Below, one piece after another: positions 43,122 through 54,486 of a stretch of 64,000 bases of DNA (positions within the stretch are counted from its first letter, which is position 1; every line of letters starts with the position of its first letter). Made by a program: the position numbers and the translations under genes. A model generated the notes under the pieces. It searched no databases. It worked only from the letters and a program-made list of their open reading frames with translations, and was not told where the DNA came from. This DNA comes from Symsagittifera roscoffensis (lineage: Eukaryota > Xenacoelomorpha > Acoela > Convolutidae), in assembly GCF_963678635.1 (NCBI RefSeq), contig NC_087068.1, positions 3,594,001 to 3,658,000 on the forward strand. Direction: 5' to 3'.

Positions 43122-43429
43122 ACTTCAAAAGGCAGAAAGACAAGAGGACGGTTGTGCCTATGGAAAAGAATTTCAGAGCGGTCTAGCGTGCTAAAACATT
43201 ATCAAAGTTTTTTTAGACAACTGGCTAGTGTTTGCGAAGCGACTCTTCGCCTCTGTGTATTTTCACTCAATTTTGATTTTTCGCGGTTTGAATTTTGATT
43301 TTTTTTACCCTTGCGATAAGCAAGGGTATTGTTTAAGTTCACCTCATTTTCTTTGTTAGAAGGAAGGAAAACTCGACTATCGAATAGAAAAAGTATAAAG
43401 GTCATGAAAAATGTGATTGCTCCGCTTTG

Positions 43430-45500
43430 CCTCTGTGTTGAGATAAGTTTCCACAGCATTGACTTTTCTTGTGACATTCACTATTATTGAAATAATTTGG
43501 AGTTAAACCTGCGTTTTGTAATTTCACCAACCCTGATTTACTTTTAGTTCTTTTTCGCTTTTTCAATAGCTTTTTTTCGGCTGTTGTGGTTTTGGGTTAT
43601 GTTATAGCGTCTTAGTCACTGAATATTGAGTGGTGTTAATGGGAAATTTTTTTTGTATTTTGTAGTGCGTCTCAATGGGCTTTTACTCTAGTACTGTCGG
43701 ATTAGTTGTCACTCGGAAATGATTTTTGAATGGTTATTTAAAGCTGGTGTTGGTTGTTGACATTTTTTTTCTCGACTTTGCAAACATGTAATAGTTTTTT
43801 CCCGTAAACAACTTTGTTTAAAGAGTTTGCACATGAAAATCTTACTTTTGCTTCATTTGCACTAGCGAGCATAATTTCTTAGTATAATGTACTTACTTTC
43901 TAACCTAACCCTCAAATCATAGTGCTCAGTTGGTTGCGTTGTTTTTTTGTAAAATCACAATCTATTGCATCGCAAGTTTTTCGGCCCAGTTGCCGCTTGA
44001 TTAGTATTTGGTTTTTCAAACGCCGCGGTCAAAATTACTGAGAATTTTGTCCAAAAATAGCTCATCATTTCAGGCAATTTTAAATTGTTTTTCTTTACTG
44101 TCTGCTATCTTGAATTGATATTTTTTTGTTGTATCGCAAGTGGTGTTATCGTTTTTGTAATAATAAGTGATTTAAGCCTATTTTTCCTATGTTAGAAATA
44201 AAAACTGCAAATTATTTACGAAAAGAGTCATTTAATTTTTTTCCTGGTTTATCTTGATAAGTTGAGTTTAGGCTTAGTGCGCAGTCAAGAAAGAGCAGCT
44301 GGAACATTAAAAGAAAAAAGTTGCGTGTTTTAAGGCATTTTAGCGTTGGGTAAAATGTCATCTTAACTTCGTCTAATGTTTTACAAAGCAAACTAAATCG
44401 TATCTTTTTGAAGCGTTCGCGGCGGAAGAGTTATCAATTCTAAACATTGGGCTTTTTTCCACGTTTAAATTTGTCTAACCAAGTCAGTTATAGCAGTTTT
44501 TTTCCAAACTCGACTTTATTTTTTTAACTAAATTCTCGTCTTTTGCGTTCCTGGCTTTTTAGTTGTGACGTCTTTGTCTAGGATGACAAAGAATCAGGAG
44601 TTGAAGCTAGCCAGGGCCTGTTTTTATTTGCAAACAGAAAATTTTCTGTTAGAAAAAAACTTATCGCTTGTCTAATTTTTATTGCGACTGAAGTACCTTT
44701 CGTCTTAGTCAATAAACATTGAGTGGTATTAATGGGAAAATTCTTTTGTATTTTGTAGTGCGTCTCAAAGTTCTCATGGCAACTTTTTTCTGCTCAACGG
44801 GGCATTTACTCAAGTAGTGTCAGATTAGTTGCCCCTCGGAAATGTTTTTACCAAGCCAAGTGCGTCTTTTGCGCGCTTGGCTTTTTAGTGGTGACGTCTC
44901 TGCCTAGTAAGACAAAGAATCAGGGGTTGAAGCTAGTAGGGCCTGTTGTTTATTTGCAAACCAAACAGAAAATGTTCTCTTTGAAAAATTTGTCGGCTTA
45001 TTGCTTGTCTTATTATATTTTTTCGGTATTAGTTTTCACAGCATGGATTTTTCTTGCAATTGAAGTAATTTTCACTATAATTGAAAATAATTTGGTGTTA
45101 GTTCTGTGTTTGTAATTTCACAAACCTGGATTTACTTTTATTTCTTTTTCGCTTTTTCAATAGCTTTGTTCGGCTGTTGTGGTTTTGGGTTATGTTATAG
45201 CGTCTTAGTCACTAAATATTGAGTGGTGTTAATGGGAAAGTTTTTTGTATCTTGTAGTTTGTCTAAAAGTTTTCATGGCAACAAATTTATGTTCGTCTCT
45301 ATGGGCTTTTACTCTAGTACTGTCGGATTAGTTGTCACTAGGAAATGGTTTTTTGAATGGTTATTTAAAGCTGGTGTTGGTTGTTGACATTTTTTTCGAC
45401 TTTGCAAACATGTAATAGTTTTTTTTTCCCGTTAACAACTTAGTTTGCACATGAAAGTAGTACTCTTGTTTCATTTGCTTCATTTGCACTAGCTTCCAAA
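43430..45500. repeat. Local repeat cluster with duplicated blocks
   Basis: 43480-43870 and 45050-45495 are about 90% identical over roughly 400 bp, sharing TTCGGCTGTTGTGGTTTTGG, GCGTCTTAGTCACT and GTACTGTCGGATTAGTTGTC. A partial third copy of the middle is at 44690-44850. A second block (GACAAAGAATCAGG, TTGAAGCTAG, GGGCCTGTT) is present at 44535-44660 and 44862-44985. The pattern is of successive segmental duplications. No protein is encoded. Confidence 0.75.
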
Positions 45501-48450
45501 AATGCCTTCCTGTACGTGAAAAATATATCCGAGTCTTTCTTCTAAATCTCGGAAATGGGATGAGACGTGGTAAGTGAGTGGAATGAGAAGGCCTAAGCCG
45601 GCACTAAAAATATTAAATGCTGATAATTTAGGCGATAACTCTTCTTCACTTTAGGAAGTGGGGCAGAGTGAATTGAGCGCGAATTTGAATATTAAATTGA
45701 ATTGAAGCAAACGAGTGATATCTTGACAGGGCTGTTATCTCTCTTTTGTATGCAGCCTGGCTGCCCTGGTCACTGGGCTACTGAGACTAAAAATTACAGA
45801 TTGCCCTGAGAAAGAAGCTTTAAATTGAACAGCTTTCCTTTAATAGATACACTTTGTCGTGGGATGGAAAGTTAATTCAGAAGGAGTAATATTCCTGAGA
45901 TAAGCTTTGTGGGCCGGGTATGTGTTTTGTTCGTGTGCTTCCCTCTGGCGTTGTCCTCCTTTGTCCCGCTGGAGATTAGTTCAAATACATTTCTGTGCTG
46001 TTCTTTGTCCTGCTGCCTATCTGCAACTAGCACGATTGATTCTTCTTTCATTCTCACTTAACCTTTGTCGCGCCAAGCAGTGTTTTTTCCATGTAGAACA
46101 AGAACAAGACAATTCATTTCTTCTTCAGCCGCGCGCCCGCCCGCCGACTGATTTTACTTGCTTGTACGTGTGGATGTACTTGGATATCTTTTTATTCAAT
46201 TATGACCATATATCTTCTCAGCGTCGGCCTCCAGAATCGCAAAATCCAATTCCAAATTATACCGGAGTACAGGCTTTTTGCGATATTCTTTCAGGGTGTC
46301 AAATTTCCCCTCCCATTTTATTAAGACCAAATTCACCCGGCCCAAATCAAGTAAGTTTGGTATAGAAAACTGGGCCGCAGCAATCAAGAACTAATATGTG
46401 CTGAAGTTGATAATCTCTAATATTAGTTTGAAAATATAACAGCTGGTTTCCCCTTGATTGCTATCTTAAAACCACGTCACGTCAAGATTTTGATAAGCAC
46501 TAGAGCCCCAATATTAAACAACTTAGTAACTGTTAGTACCTAGACATTGGTCCTTCGTAGGAAAATTGAACAAAACCAAAGAATGCTATTCAACTGAAAA
46601 TGCCAAATTTGGTTTCACAGCTATCGCACTCAAAGTCTTCATAATTTTGCCTTTGCGCTTGCTCAGTGAACATATAATTTTCTGGCTTGGAGATTATATC
46701 ACATTCTTATATTTATCTCCTAAATACAAAGCAGAGCACCAACGGTAAGCTATATTATTTAAAGTCATACTCTAATTTTTTAAACCGAGAAAATTTGATT
46801 TTGCTCGAGTAAGAAATTTCGATTTGACAGTCAGCATCTGCGTCCTTTCACAGCCACTTAAAAATTTCTTTCTCGCACTTTTGAAGTTGAACTTACTTTT
46901 TTTTTTATAAAAGTTAAACGAAATTGCGGATCCATATTTTTGTTGCGATCTTCAAAATAGGGCAATTTGGAGCTCGAGCTCATCAATAGTTGCGCTGTTA
47001 TTAACGAGTGGCTTGTAAGCACTTGGCTTTCTGCAAATGCAGTTATTTTTTTTGCGAAGGGGATGGAAGGAACAAGGGTGTACGGTAGTATTTCACCCGA
47101 TTTTAAGTACCTCAAAGAATTCTTTTCGGAGTCAAGTGTGCTATCACATTGAAACATATCATATTGAACTGTTGGTCGAGACTCAAAATCCCAAAAAAAT
47201 GTCTCAGTGTGAAGAGAACTGGAGTTTTTTTACCGGAAAATGAGTGGAAAATACTTGAGAAAACCACTCCCAATATATCTAAGTTTCAACGATTGTTTAT
47301 CTTCTTGAGGTGTTAATTAGTTTTCTGGAAGCTGAAATTACCGGTACCTCCTTCTCCCACCAAAAAAACTTTAAATATGATTTTTTGGGCTGAAAAGTTT
47401 TTTCCTATTGATAGCTTCTTACATATGCAGAACGTAGTGTGGTTGTACGGTGCAACTTTTTTTCCAACCTAATTCGCAAATAATAGTTTCTTTCGTTACC
47501 ACTTTTGCCGATGTGAAAGTGCCACTTTTGGGGCATATATAAAGCATGAGGCAGCATTGGCAGTATAATGCCATGTGCTTTGACATTTGATTACTTATAG
47601 CTAAACACAGTTGTGCTGTTTTAGTTCATCAAACGAACGGAAAAAAGTTGTTTGTTCCATCTAACAGTATATTAATTAAAATTCGATTTCAGAAAATTTC
47701 TTACTTAATTAATTTTGCAAGGGTTTTTGAAATGCATATTTTATGCTGAATTTGGCTTTATGCTTTCCAATTAATTACATGTAAAATAGTGTGGTTGCCT
47801 TTAGCTTATTACATTCAAATAATTAAACGCAAAGTTTGAGTTTTTGTGAAAAGCGAAGCTCGCTTTTGCTGCTTTTCTTTGGCTTCTATAAACGTCATTG
47901 GATCAATTATTTAGGGCAGCAAACTGGAAAAATGAATGTTATTTTTCGAAAATTATCTTCACGGTCTGATTTTTCAGTTTTGAGCAGAGCTGGCTTACCT
48001 TAGAAAGACAAAAGTCTGATCGAGTCCAGTCAGGATTTGATACTTTTTGCAAGCTGAAAGTGTATGCTCTAAAAATTAATCGTTGGATTATTGTAATCTT
48101 ATTTTTGCAGGCTTAATTGTTACCGGACGGAAATTTCTTGCGATTTGAGTTTTTAAAACTGAGCTGATTTTTTTGGTATCTCTGCCTTGTACAGGTATTT
48201 GAGTTCCAAGAATTTCCGCTGAAGTTCTTGTTTTTATTCACCTATGATAATTTTTTCTCGAACCCAAAAACTATAAAGGGCGTGTCGTATGATACACTAG
48301 ATAGCTTAATTTCTTCTAGCCTAACTCGTAAGTAAAAGTATTCATTAAAATTTTCATTTATTTTTGGTGGTACTTTGCTATAATCACGATGTAGCAGTGG
48401 ACATTTCATCTGTTTTATGCTTTATTTGTTGCTAGTGTGTGTGAGATTTA
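45501..48450. other. Intergenic DNA, no gene recognised
   Basis: A slightly GC-richer patch at 45900-46350 has a 152-codon plus-strand open frame, but it resembles no family I know and shows no exon signature I trust. A TATA-like string (CATATATAAAGC) occurs near 47535 without other promoter support. Short repeats related to TTCCAACCTAACTCGCAAATAA recur here (47465) and at 43900, 49775 and 59780. Confidence 0.5.
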
Positions 48451-48457
48451 ATAATCG

Positions 48458-48530
48458 TGTTTGGTTGAGTGGTTAGTGCGTGAGACTCATAATCTCTTGG
48501 TCACAGATCGAATCCGAGACGTAGTTGAAC
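48458..48530 (+). repeat. tRNA-derived sequence, Met(CAT)-like anticodon arm
   Basis: An A-box (TGGTTGAGTGG), an anticodon stem-loop (GAGA-CTCATAA-TCTC, anticodon CAT) and a B-box-like GATCGAATCC occur in the right order and spacing. The acceptor stem does not pair, so this is a tRNA pseudogene or the head of a tRNA-derived SINE. Similar degraded copies are near 59340-59405 (minus) and 59890-59940. Confidence 0.45.
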
Positions 48531-51500
48531 TTTTCTATTTCGATTCTTGTTGCTACTTTTTTGCACTTGTTGTGTTCTCGCTAGTGTTTGAGAAGCGAAG
48601 CTTCGTCTCTATGTAAGTTGTGAGACCTAGTTTCTTCGTGATTGCATAAATATGAAAAAATCTTGATTATCTTCCCTTACCAATGGTTTGTCGCGTTTAA
48701 GTTTGTCAATTGAGGTTTCATAATAAGTGTGTTAGAGAATGGATGGATTGTGGTCACGCTTTAAATTGTTTTAGTTTTTGTACAGTATGAATTAAGGTCC
48801 TGTTTTTTCATAGTTATTTCTTACACCTGAACACCAAGATTTTTTTGTATCTCAATTGGTTTAAAGCTTTGCTCGCCTCTTTGCAAACTTGTGATGAGCA
48901 ACTTATATCAAATAGATTACTGGAATTATTTCCTGTATACTTAATTTCCTAAAATCTATTTTTCGGTTTGTTTAGTTTTTGCCTAAGGGTTGTTGGCTTA
49001 TTAACCGCTTGGAATTTTCTCCGTTTGACATGTTGTTTAGGATAGTGTCTTAAAATTCACAAAATTCTTCGTTTGGCATTTTGTTTAGGAGAGTGTCTTT
49101 AAAAATTCAATCGCTCTCAAATGGTTGTTTTGGTATTTTAGTTATGGTTTTTTAAATTCGCTTCACGTTCATTAAGTGAAAGATTAGCTGCGCTCCCCTA
49201 TTTAAAATTATAATCTGAGCGAGAAAACGTGAACGGCTTTTAGTTTGTAATGTGCATTTTCATTATCATGTTTAATCCTAGTAAAATAAGTAATTGCTTG
49301 TTGACGCAGTTTTCTCCAATTGAATTATTCTATCGAAGTTGGTAAATTCATTAGTGAATTGTTCTTGAACTTTGAACTTTTTTGTGGAATATTTTTTAAA
49401 TCTCAATTCTTCAATTCAAATTGTTCAGAAAGTCTATTGTATGGTTTTGTCGAGTTCATAATAGTTTTTTCAATAGGCTGTTTTTTGGCGTCATTTTTTT
49501 GTTCTTATAGTGGATTGGCTTGCATGACGAGCCGATTTACATATAGCGTCACCTGAACTGACTGTACCTTATTTTAAAAATCGAATTATTATCTCAGAAG
49601 TACTTATTAGCATTTACACAGAAGTTAACAAGTAAGTGTAAATGCTAACTAAAAACAACTCCCATAAATTTTCCGTTTTCTTCGAAAGTCGGAACAAAAA
49701 TGTCAAAATTATAAAGAAAACTACCTCTTGGTACACTAGCCAGCTAGCGAGCTTCGTTTCTCATTACAAAATTCATTTTTTTCCAACCCAACTCGCAAAT
49801 AACAGTGCTCACTGAGTTGGCCTTTTTCGCGTAGTATTGGCAGTTTAATAGCATGTTTTCTCTAAATTCGTATTGACCAGTTTGTGGTGTATGTAAGCGT
49901 CAATGGCACAGTTTTGTGGGGTAGTCGTCTTGATTACTTGGATGTCTGTGCGCTGAGATTCGATTTGCGCTGAGATGTTCCATACGCTACTTGCAAATCA
50001 AAAGTTATCTGAAGCTACTTTCATTCATTTCAGGTGCATTTTTTTGATCGGAGAGTTTGGAATAAAAATCCGTGATTTTGACACTCTGACCTGCTATTTG
50101 TTTAGCAAAACAATTCAATAGCATTTCCATATTTCAAAGCACATTTTTCGAGCGATAAGAGATTCATAAAATATCAAAGATTGCCAATCAATATGAATTG
50201 GCTCGGAAACCTGTCAATTTAACGTTTTCCTGAAATGATTTTGAAATAAATGCCTAGCTGAGCCGATTTAAAATGTTGACAGATCCGGTGTTCATCGCCT
50301 CCTGAAGCTTAATCTTATTTCCTGAACGGATTTTTGACTGCAATTTAAATGAAAAGGGGGCTTTTGTGAACTGAGAACAATAAGTGGATTTTCATTGATC
50401 GCATGAATATTCATTTAACCGAATAGAAGGGAATTAGAGGCGGTAGTTTTATGAATAATAGCAATTATTTTGTTGTGAATACTTGCGACTGTGGTAAATA
50501 TTTAGCACAGGTCGCTCTGCTCGCTTTCTTGAGATGGTTGTCTTGTAAGTTGTAGTGGTGGTGGCCATATATAGAATAGTACTGTTGGTGTCAGTTGGTA
50601 ACTTGCAGGTAGTAAATGGACCAATCATGTAATAGACTGCTAGCTACCGGAACTAAAAGCAGCTCATTGATAATAATCCCGCTGCGCGTCTATTCCTTCT
50701 TTATAAGCCTGCTCTAATTTAACTGCGCTTCCTATTGTTTTTTGCATTCCCTTCGAAAGTCTTCTGACAGAAATCGAAAGGAGCTATAACTGCTGAGTTC
50801 TTTCCTTCAATGAGATGGTTTCAGCCTGCCTCTTGATTTTAAGCTTATTTTCCTTTTTGTTTGTTTCACCTGAAAATATCGTTAGCTGCTTTTCTTTCCT
50901 TCTCTGAAAAATTGCGCTGATGGGTAATTTAAAATGGACTGAATCGATTAGAACGTTAAACAGGTTAGCTATTTTCTTTCCGAAAAATTAAGTTATTTTT
51001 ATTATAAAATTAATTTTTATAAAGTTCACAAATAAATTGAGTTGACCTTTAAATGTCAACGAATTACATATTGATTTTTTTAACGTTAATAAACATTAAA
51101 AATATTTTGCTAATAGCATATAAATTACAATAAAATGATTGTAAATTTTTGCGCTGTAAGCGGAACATCCTTGTGTATTTATACTTTAGTCATTTTTATA
51201 CTTGACCCAAAATATTTGGGCTCCTAAAATTGGGTAATAATGCCTCGAGTGAGATTTATCTACGAGTTTATTGCAGCCGAGATTGATAACTTTAATCTTC
51301 CTTGTTTTTGGGCTCCGTTGTTTTGCGTGTTTAGCTCGTGCCTTCAGGCTCTAAAACGCCACAACATAAATAACTACGAAGCATTCACAAATTTTTAAGT
51401 TTGTTTTTGGCTGCTGCCGTAATTTTGTAGCACCAAGAAGACATTTACTGACACTAAGCGCCGCCTTGTATTTTAACAATGGTCCGAATTTTTTTAAAAG

Positions 51501-51746
51501 AGCAGTATGCTAAACTTTTGCTTTTGGCTGCTCTTTTTTGTTAACCGAGGAAGTTTGTGTGCTAAGTGAATATGTTACATTATGTTGGTTGAAAATCACA
51601 ATCTACTTATGTAACTTTATTTAGAGCAAAGGTCCAACAGCGAAACGCAATGGATAACTATGGAGCAATCTTTTCATCAACAATAATGAGTACGATCAAT
51701 CAAATTCCATGAAGTTTGAAAATTGCTTCTACAACCACAAGGCGTC
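48531..51746. other. Upstream region of the receptor gene, no gene recognised
   Basis: AT-rich with short dispersed repeats, a 13-bp inverted repeat at 49607-49648 and no supported exon. The promoter and any 5' untranslated exons of the receptor gene at 51747 could lie here, but I cannot locate them. Confidence 0.5.
49607..49648. repeat. 13-bp perfect inverted repeat
   Basis: TTAGCATTTACAC and GTGTAAATGCTAA are exact reverse complements with a 16-base loop. No flanking duplication was identified. Confidence 0.7.
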
Positions 51747-52305
51747 ATGCATACTTTTTTCTGTTTTATTCGACTTACTTTCTTGTCTCAATTTTTATGC
51801 TCGTGGCTTCTAGATTGCCATGTTTACCCATATCACTCAAATGGTACCAATCGAAGGACGAATCGTGAATCGAATCGGCCAATTAGCTATTCGGCTGCTA
51901 GGCGACGACACACGCGTAGCAGCCTCTCGTCAGACACGTTTGACTACAGCTCTCCTGGGTGGAGCAGTGACTTAAATGGTGATTTGGATGGCGAAAGTGA
52001 CCCGGCTAGTGTTTATCAGGTGGAAAAGGATAGAAAAGAGTTCATGATGGAAACTTCCAGGGTTCTGGATAACCTGTTGCAAGACTACGACAATAGATTG
52101 CGACCTTCTTTTGGGGGTCCGCCAGTGTTCGTGAATGTGACGTTGCATGTCGACAGTCTTGGTCCAATTTCGGAGACGGAAATGTCGTTCCGTGTGGACT
52201 TTGCATTCCGACAGTACTGGCGAGATGAGAGGCTCACGTTTGAGACCACAATGAACAATGACATCACATTATCACACGAGTTCCTCGGGAAGATATGGCT
52301 GCCAG
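51747..52305 (+). CDS. Cys-loop ligand-gated channel subunit, exon with signal peptide and N-terminal ligand-binding domain
   Basis: First Met at 51747 follows an in-frame TGA at 51717-51719. Residues of about 1-26 are hydrophobic (TFFCFIRLTFLSQFLCSWLL), a likely secretion signal, followed by a low-complexity Ser/Arg-rich stretch. From residue 110 or so the sequence is characteristic of the extracellular domain: NLLQDYDNRLRPSFGG, VNVTLHVDSLGPISETEMSF, then FRQYWRDERL (loop D) and KIWLP. An N-glycosylation site is at NVT. The exon ends with GTAAAT in phase 1, and the split codon completes the WLPD motif with the next exon. The family comprises plasma-membrane pentameric neurotransmitter receptors. 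The motif spelling is nearest to GABA-A/glycine-type anion channels. An upstream non-coding exon cannot be excluded. Confidence 0.88.
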
Positions 52306-54325
52306 GTAAATCCCACTTGTTACTTTTACTTTTGAGTAGTAAAGTTTTTGTCGAACAGTTCCTAAGTTTTATCAAAAAAGCAAATGAGAGATTGCAAGAC
52401 CAGAAGCATAGTTTATGCTAGCAAATTTCAGTGAAGTTTTTTCGGAGTCTGTATTTGCGTAAACGTGGTTGCGAGAGCACATAGCTGAGTTGGAGTTGAA
52501 CAGCCCAAATGACTTAAAATGCAGTTTTTTCCATACCTTAATGATAATTTAAAACAGCAATAGCGTTTAATGGTTGGAGTTAGTTTTTATAGTTATTGGC
52601 GTCTTTCAGTTTTTTTATTGTTTCAAGTGCTTTCCTGATTTTGGATTCGTAAATTTTTTTCGGATCTGCTTAACAATCCCGCCCCCTCCCCCTATGGTAC
52701 CTATGTAAGTTTTATTGAGAATTCTAATTTTGCTGCATTCTGATTGGTCGAAAAGTCGACCATTTTGATATACTGAACAATCTCCCCCTCCCCTTCTTGA
52801 AAGGGGTGGAGATTGTTAAGTAGATCTATTTTTTCTACCCCTATCGAAAGATCTGATATATTCATGTTATATGTTCCAAAAAATGTAGTCTTTTTGCTTC
52901 GTCTTTTTGGAACCTGAAACAATTTTTTCGCCTCGCAATTTTAAATCAGTTTTCTATTGAGATTTTGAGTTTTACAATTTATAACTTCCTCTATAAATTA
53001 CAGATCAATCCATTTTATAATTTTTTTTATCTTCTGAAAACCAAAACGGATGTTGAAGCGCGATGATATGATGTAATTTGTATAATTAATTTTGAAAGAA
53101 GAAAATAATGATTAAGAAGTATTTTGATTTAAAGTAAGTTGATTTTAATTGTTTCATCTAGGCTGATTAAAAACAACCTGCTTCGCTTGAATTAATTTTT
53201 GGAATTGACTTGCATTTAGAGATAATTGGTTTCTATAGATAAAAAATATAAAATATCTAAAGTGACGCTGTTTGATTAAAACAGATGCATTAGTACTTTT
53301 TAAATGTCAACCAAACATTCAAAAAAGAAGTTACCCAAAATTAATTTCAAGAAAATGAAATGATTGAGTTTGTAGCATCTGATTACATAATATTGCCGCC
53401 CAAATAAACAATTTTTTTCCGACCACAGAACGTGGAGAAAAATTTGGTTACATTTTAATTCTTTTTCCTGGCTAAATCTGGTACCACTTGATAATAATCA
53501 GGTTTAATAGTCATAATAAGCACCTAATGAATAGGTCGAGTGATATATCATTTTAAACATTTAATCAAAAACTTTTCTTAATGTTGCGAGAACCGGTTTG
53601 AACTTTTTGCGTCTTAATCTATGTCTTATAATAGAAAAGGTTCTTTCATAGAAGAAATTCATTTACAAAAAATAAATAAATTTTTCCTAGTTTTGAAAAT
53701 CCTCCCTCGATAAAATCATAGAATATCCTAGCTCCAGTTTTTTCGATATAAATTTTGCATGCTATCATGATTTTATGCGAAAAGCCAAAATTGTTTTTCG
53801 AAGTGCATAAAAGCGTGCTTTTTTGAGGAAAATGTCACTTAAAAAAGATTAAATTATCGATTTGTAACGTTAAAAACGTCTGTCATGAATGTTATTGTGT
53901 AGTTTCTGACACCTTTATGTCAACCCTGTAAAAAATCAAATAACAAAAATATCAGACATGATCGAGTGAGCTATCATATTGAGGACCTTTCTTTAGTGAT
54001 TCAAGCTGCATTAAAAAAAATCTATTTTTATATGTGACTAGAATTTGAAGGTTCCGATATTAGGATAACATCTATTGTCAATCACCTCTGGTTTTTGAAG
54101 TAGTAAAGAGAGCGACATATCATAATTTTTTTAATTTTAAAATTGAACCCTAGCAACACGCGAAAAGTTTCTAATAATTCGTATGTTTTTACTATTTTGA
54201 AGGTACTTGCTGATATTTTCATGGTACTTGCCGGTTCTTTTTTTCCACGTATAGTCAGTCAATCATTACGAATAAACGTCACATGAGTTTCTTTGATTGT
54301 GACAGATATTGTTTGTGATGTGTAG
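52306..54325 (+). other. Intron 1 of the receptor gene (2,020 bp, phase 1)
   Basis: Begins GTAAAT and ends GTGTAG. Contains an imperfect hairpin at 52775-52822 (AACAATCTCC...GGAGATTGTT) and no other recognised feature. Confidence 0.85.
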
Positions 54326-54486
54326 ATACCTACTTCCCGGAGTCTCTGTCTGCAAACAAGCATGACGTCATGGTCCCCAACATCCTCCTCCGCCTCTCCC
54401 CGGACGGCACAGTGCTCTACTCATCCCGAGTGACTGTGCACGGAAAGTGTCCCATGAACCTCGAGAACTTCCCTCTAGACACACAG
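54326..54486 (+). CDS. Cys-loop receptor exon 2: first half of the Cys-loop
   Basis: 161 bp bounded by an AG acceptor and GTTAGT donor. It encodes DTYFPESL (loop A Tyr in DTYF), PNILLRLSPDGTVLYSSR and GKCPMNLENFPLDTQ. Cys228 (counted from the Met at 51747) opens the signature disulfide, which has 13 intervening residues and closes at Cys242 at the start of the next exon. The Pro in FPLD is the conserved Cys-loop proline. Phase 1 in, phase 0 out, so the frame is continuous with both neighbours. GC content is clearly higher than in the flanking introns. Confidence 0.93.

Noticed and set aside
45907-46365. 152-codon plus-strand open frame in GC-richer DNA
   Set aside because: No recognisable family, no supporting splice structure, and overlapping minus-strand frames of similar size.
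47525-47560. TATA-box promoter (CATATATAAAGC) for the receptor gene
   Set aside because: More than 4 kb from the first supported exon and, in this AT-rich DNA, expected by chance; no initiator or exon found nearby.
53000-54200. Extra receptor exon inside intron 1
   Set aside because: The split Asp codon of the WLPDTYF region joins exons 1 and 2 exactly, leaving no missing residues.
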